The translations under genes were made by a program, and so were the position numbers. From the NCBI GenBank assembly GCA_002395905.1, contig DGVK01000076.1:1-6413 (forward strand): a stretch of 6,413 nt of DNA, written 5' to 3'. The stretch comes from Verrucomicrobia bacterium UBA4286. GTDB taxonomy: Bacteria > Verrucomicrobiota > Kiritimatiellia > RFP12 > UBA1067. The notes under the pieces are model-generated. The model saw only the letters and a list, made by a program, of their open reading frames with translations. It had not been told where the DNA came from and searched no databases. This document shows positions 6,131 to 6,413 of the stretch, piece after piece (position 1 is the first letter of the stretch; each line of letters opens with the position of its first letter).

Positions 6131-6413
6131 ATGGCTGAAGAAAACAAGTCGTCCCTCGACGCGCTGAGCGCGCTCTGCAAGCGTCGCGGATTCATCTATC
6201 ATTCGTCCGAGATATACGGCGGCATGCCGGGTTTCTGGGACTACGGTCCTCTCGGGTGCGAGCTGAAGGCAAACGTGAAGCAGGCATGGTGGCAGTTCAC
6301 AGTCCGCGGGCGCGAGGACGTCGCGGGCCTCGACGCCACGATCATCATGCACCCGAAAATCTGGAAGGCTTCGGGCCATCTCGACACGTTCGCCGACCCG
6401 ATGACGATGTGCA
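6131..6413 (+). CDS. glyS: Glycyl-tRNA synthetase, alpha2 (single-chain) type, N-terminal part
   Basis: The first 94 codons are present and the gene runs off the window. The product attaches glycine to tRNA-Gly in the cytoplasm. The N terminus reads [20 protein letters not shown], then [19 protein letters not shown] and a [18 protein letters not shown] block. This is the characteristic start of the homodimeric class II enzyme shared by many bacteria, archaea and eukaryotes, and it is not the alpha2beta2 GlyQ/GlyS type. The visible part matches the usual family beginning without truncation. ATG 6131 is preceded by a modest Shine-Dalgarno, AAGGCGGG (6119-6126), four bases upstream. It starts 31 bases after thrS with no terminator or clear promoter between, so the two synthetase genes are probably co-transcribed. 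In species with this enzyme type the gene may be named glyS or glyQS. Confidence 0.95.
   Translation, partial: MAEENKSSLDALSALCKRRGFIYHSSEIYGGMPGFWDYGPLGCELKANVKQAWWQFTVRGREDVAGLDATIIMHPKIWKASGHLDTFADPMTMC

Overview
The window is a GC-rich, densely coding stretch of bacterial chromosome with every supported gene on the + strand. It holds the tail of one unassigned gene, four complete genes and the start of a sixth. There is no sign of mobile elements, CRISPR arrays, tRNA/rRNA genes or phage genes. A Sec-type and a twin-arginine (Tat) export signal, a family-4-type glycosyltransferase and an alpha2-type (single-chain) class II glycyl-tRNA synthetase suggest a free-living or host-associated bacterium that exports carbohydrate- and phosphate-ester-processing enzymes. 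My best guess is a Verrucomicrobiota/Kiritimatiellota-like lineage, but that rests on general impression only and is low confidence.

Layout: (1) 1-138, the last 45 codons of an unrecognised protein, followed at once by a heptad-structured short repeat (142-169) and a strong intrinsic terminator (180-220). (2) A promoter (303-332) drives a probably leaderless, secreted GH36-like alpha-galactosidase (342-2165). Nineteen bases downstream, behind a strong Shine-Dalgarno and using a GTG start, lies a Tat-exported calcineurin-like metallophosphoesterase (2185-3135); the two look co-transcribed. (3) A second promoter (3162-3191) sits almost directly on the start codon of a GT-B/GT4 glycosyltransferase (3200-4321). 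(4) A third promoter (4331-4359) and a strong ribosome binding site precede thrS (4378-6099). The encoded threonyl-tRNA synthetase lacks the usual N-terminal TGS domain but keeps the editing, catalytic and anticodon-binding parts. Thirty-one bases later glycyl-tRNA synthetase begins (6131 to the window edge), probably in the same transcript.

How it works together: the first unit is extracytoplasmic catabolism (a glycosidase plus a phosphoesterase), the middle gene is envelope or glycoconjugate assembly, and the last unit is translation housekeeping. The most distinctive signal is regulatory. All three transcription units start at the same kind of extended -10 element: TATGGTATAAT identically at 3181 and 4349, and TATGATATACT at 322. 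In two of the three the element lies so close to the start codon that the mRNA should have essentially no 5' leader and no Shine-Dalgarno. I do not see a new multi-gene system here. The leads worth following are the promoter/leaderless architecture, the TGS-less ThrRS, the heptad repeat and the glycosidase-phosphoesterase pair.
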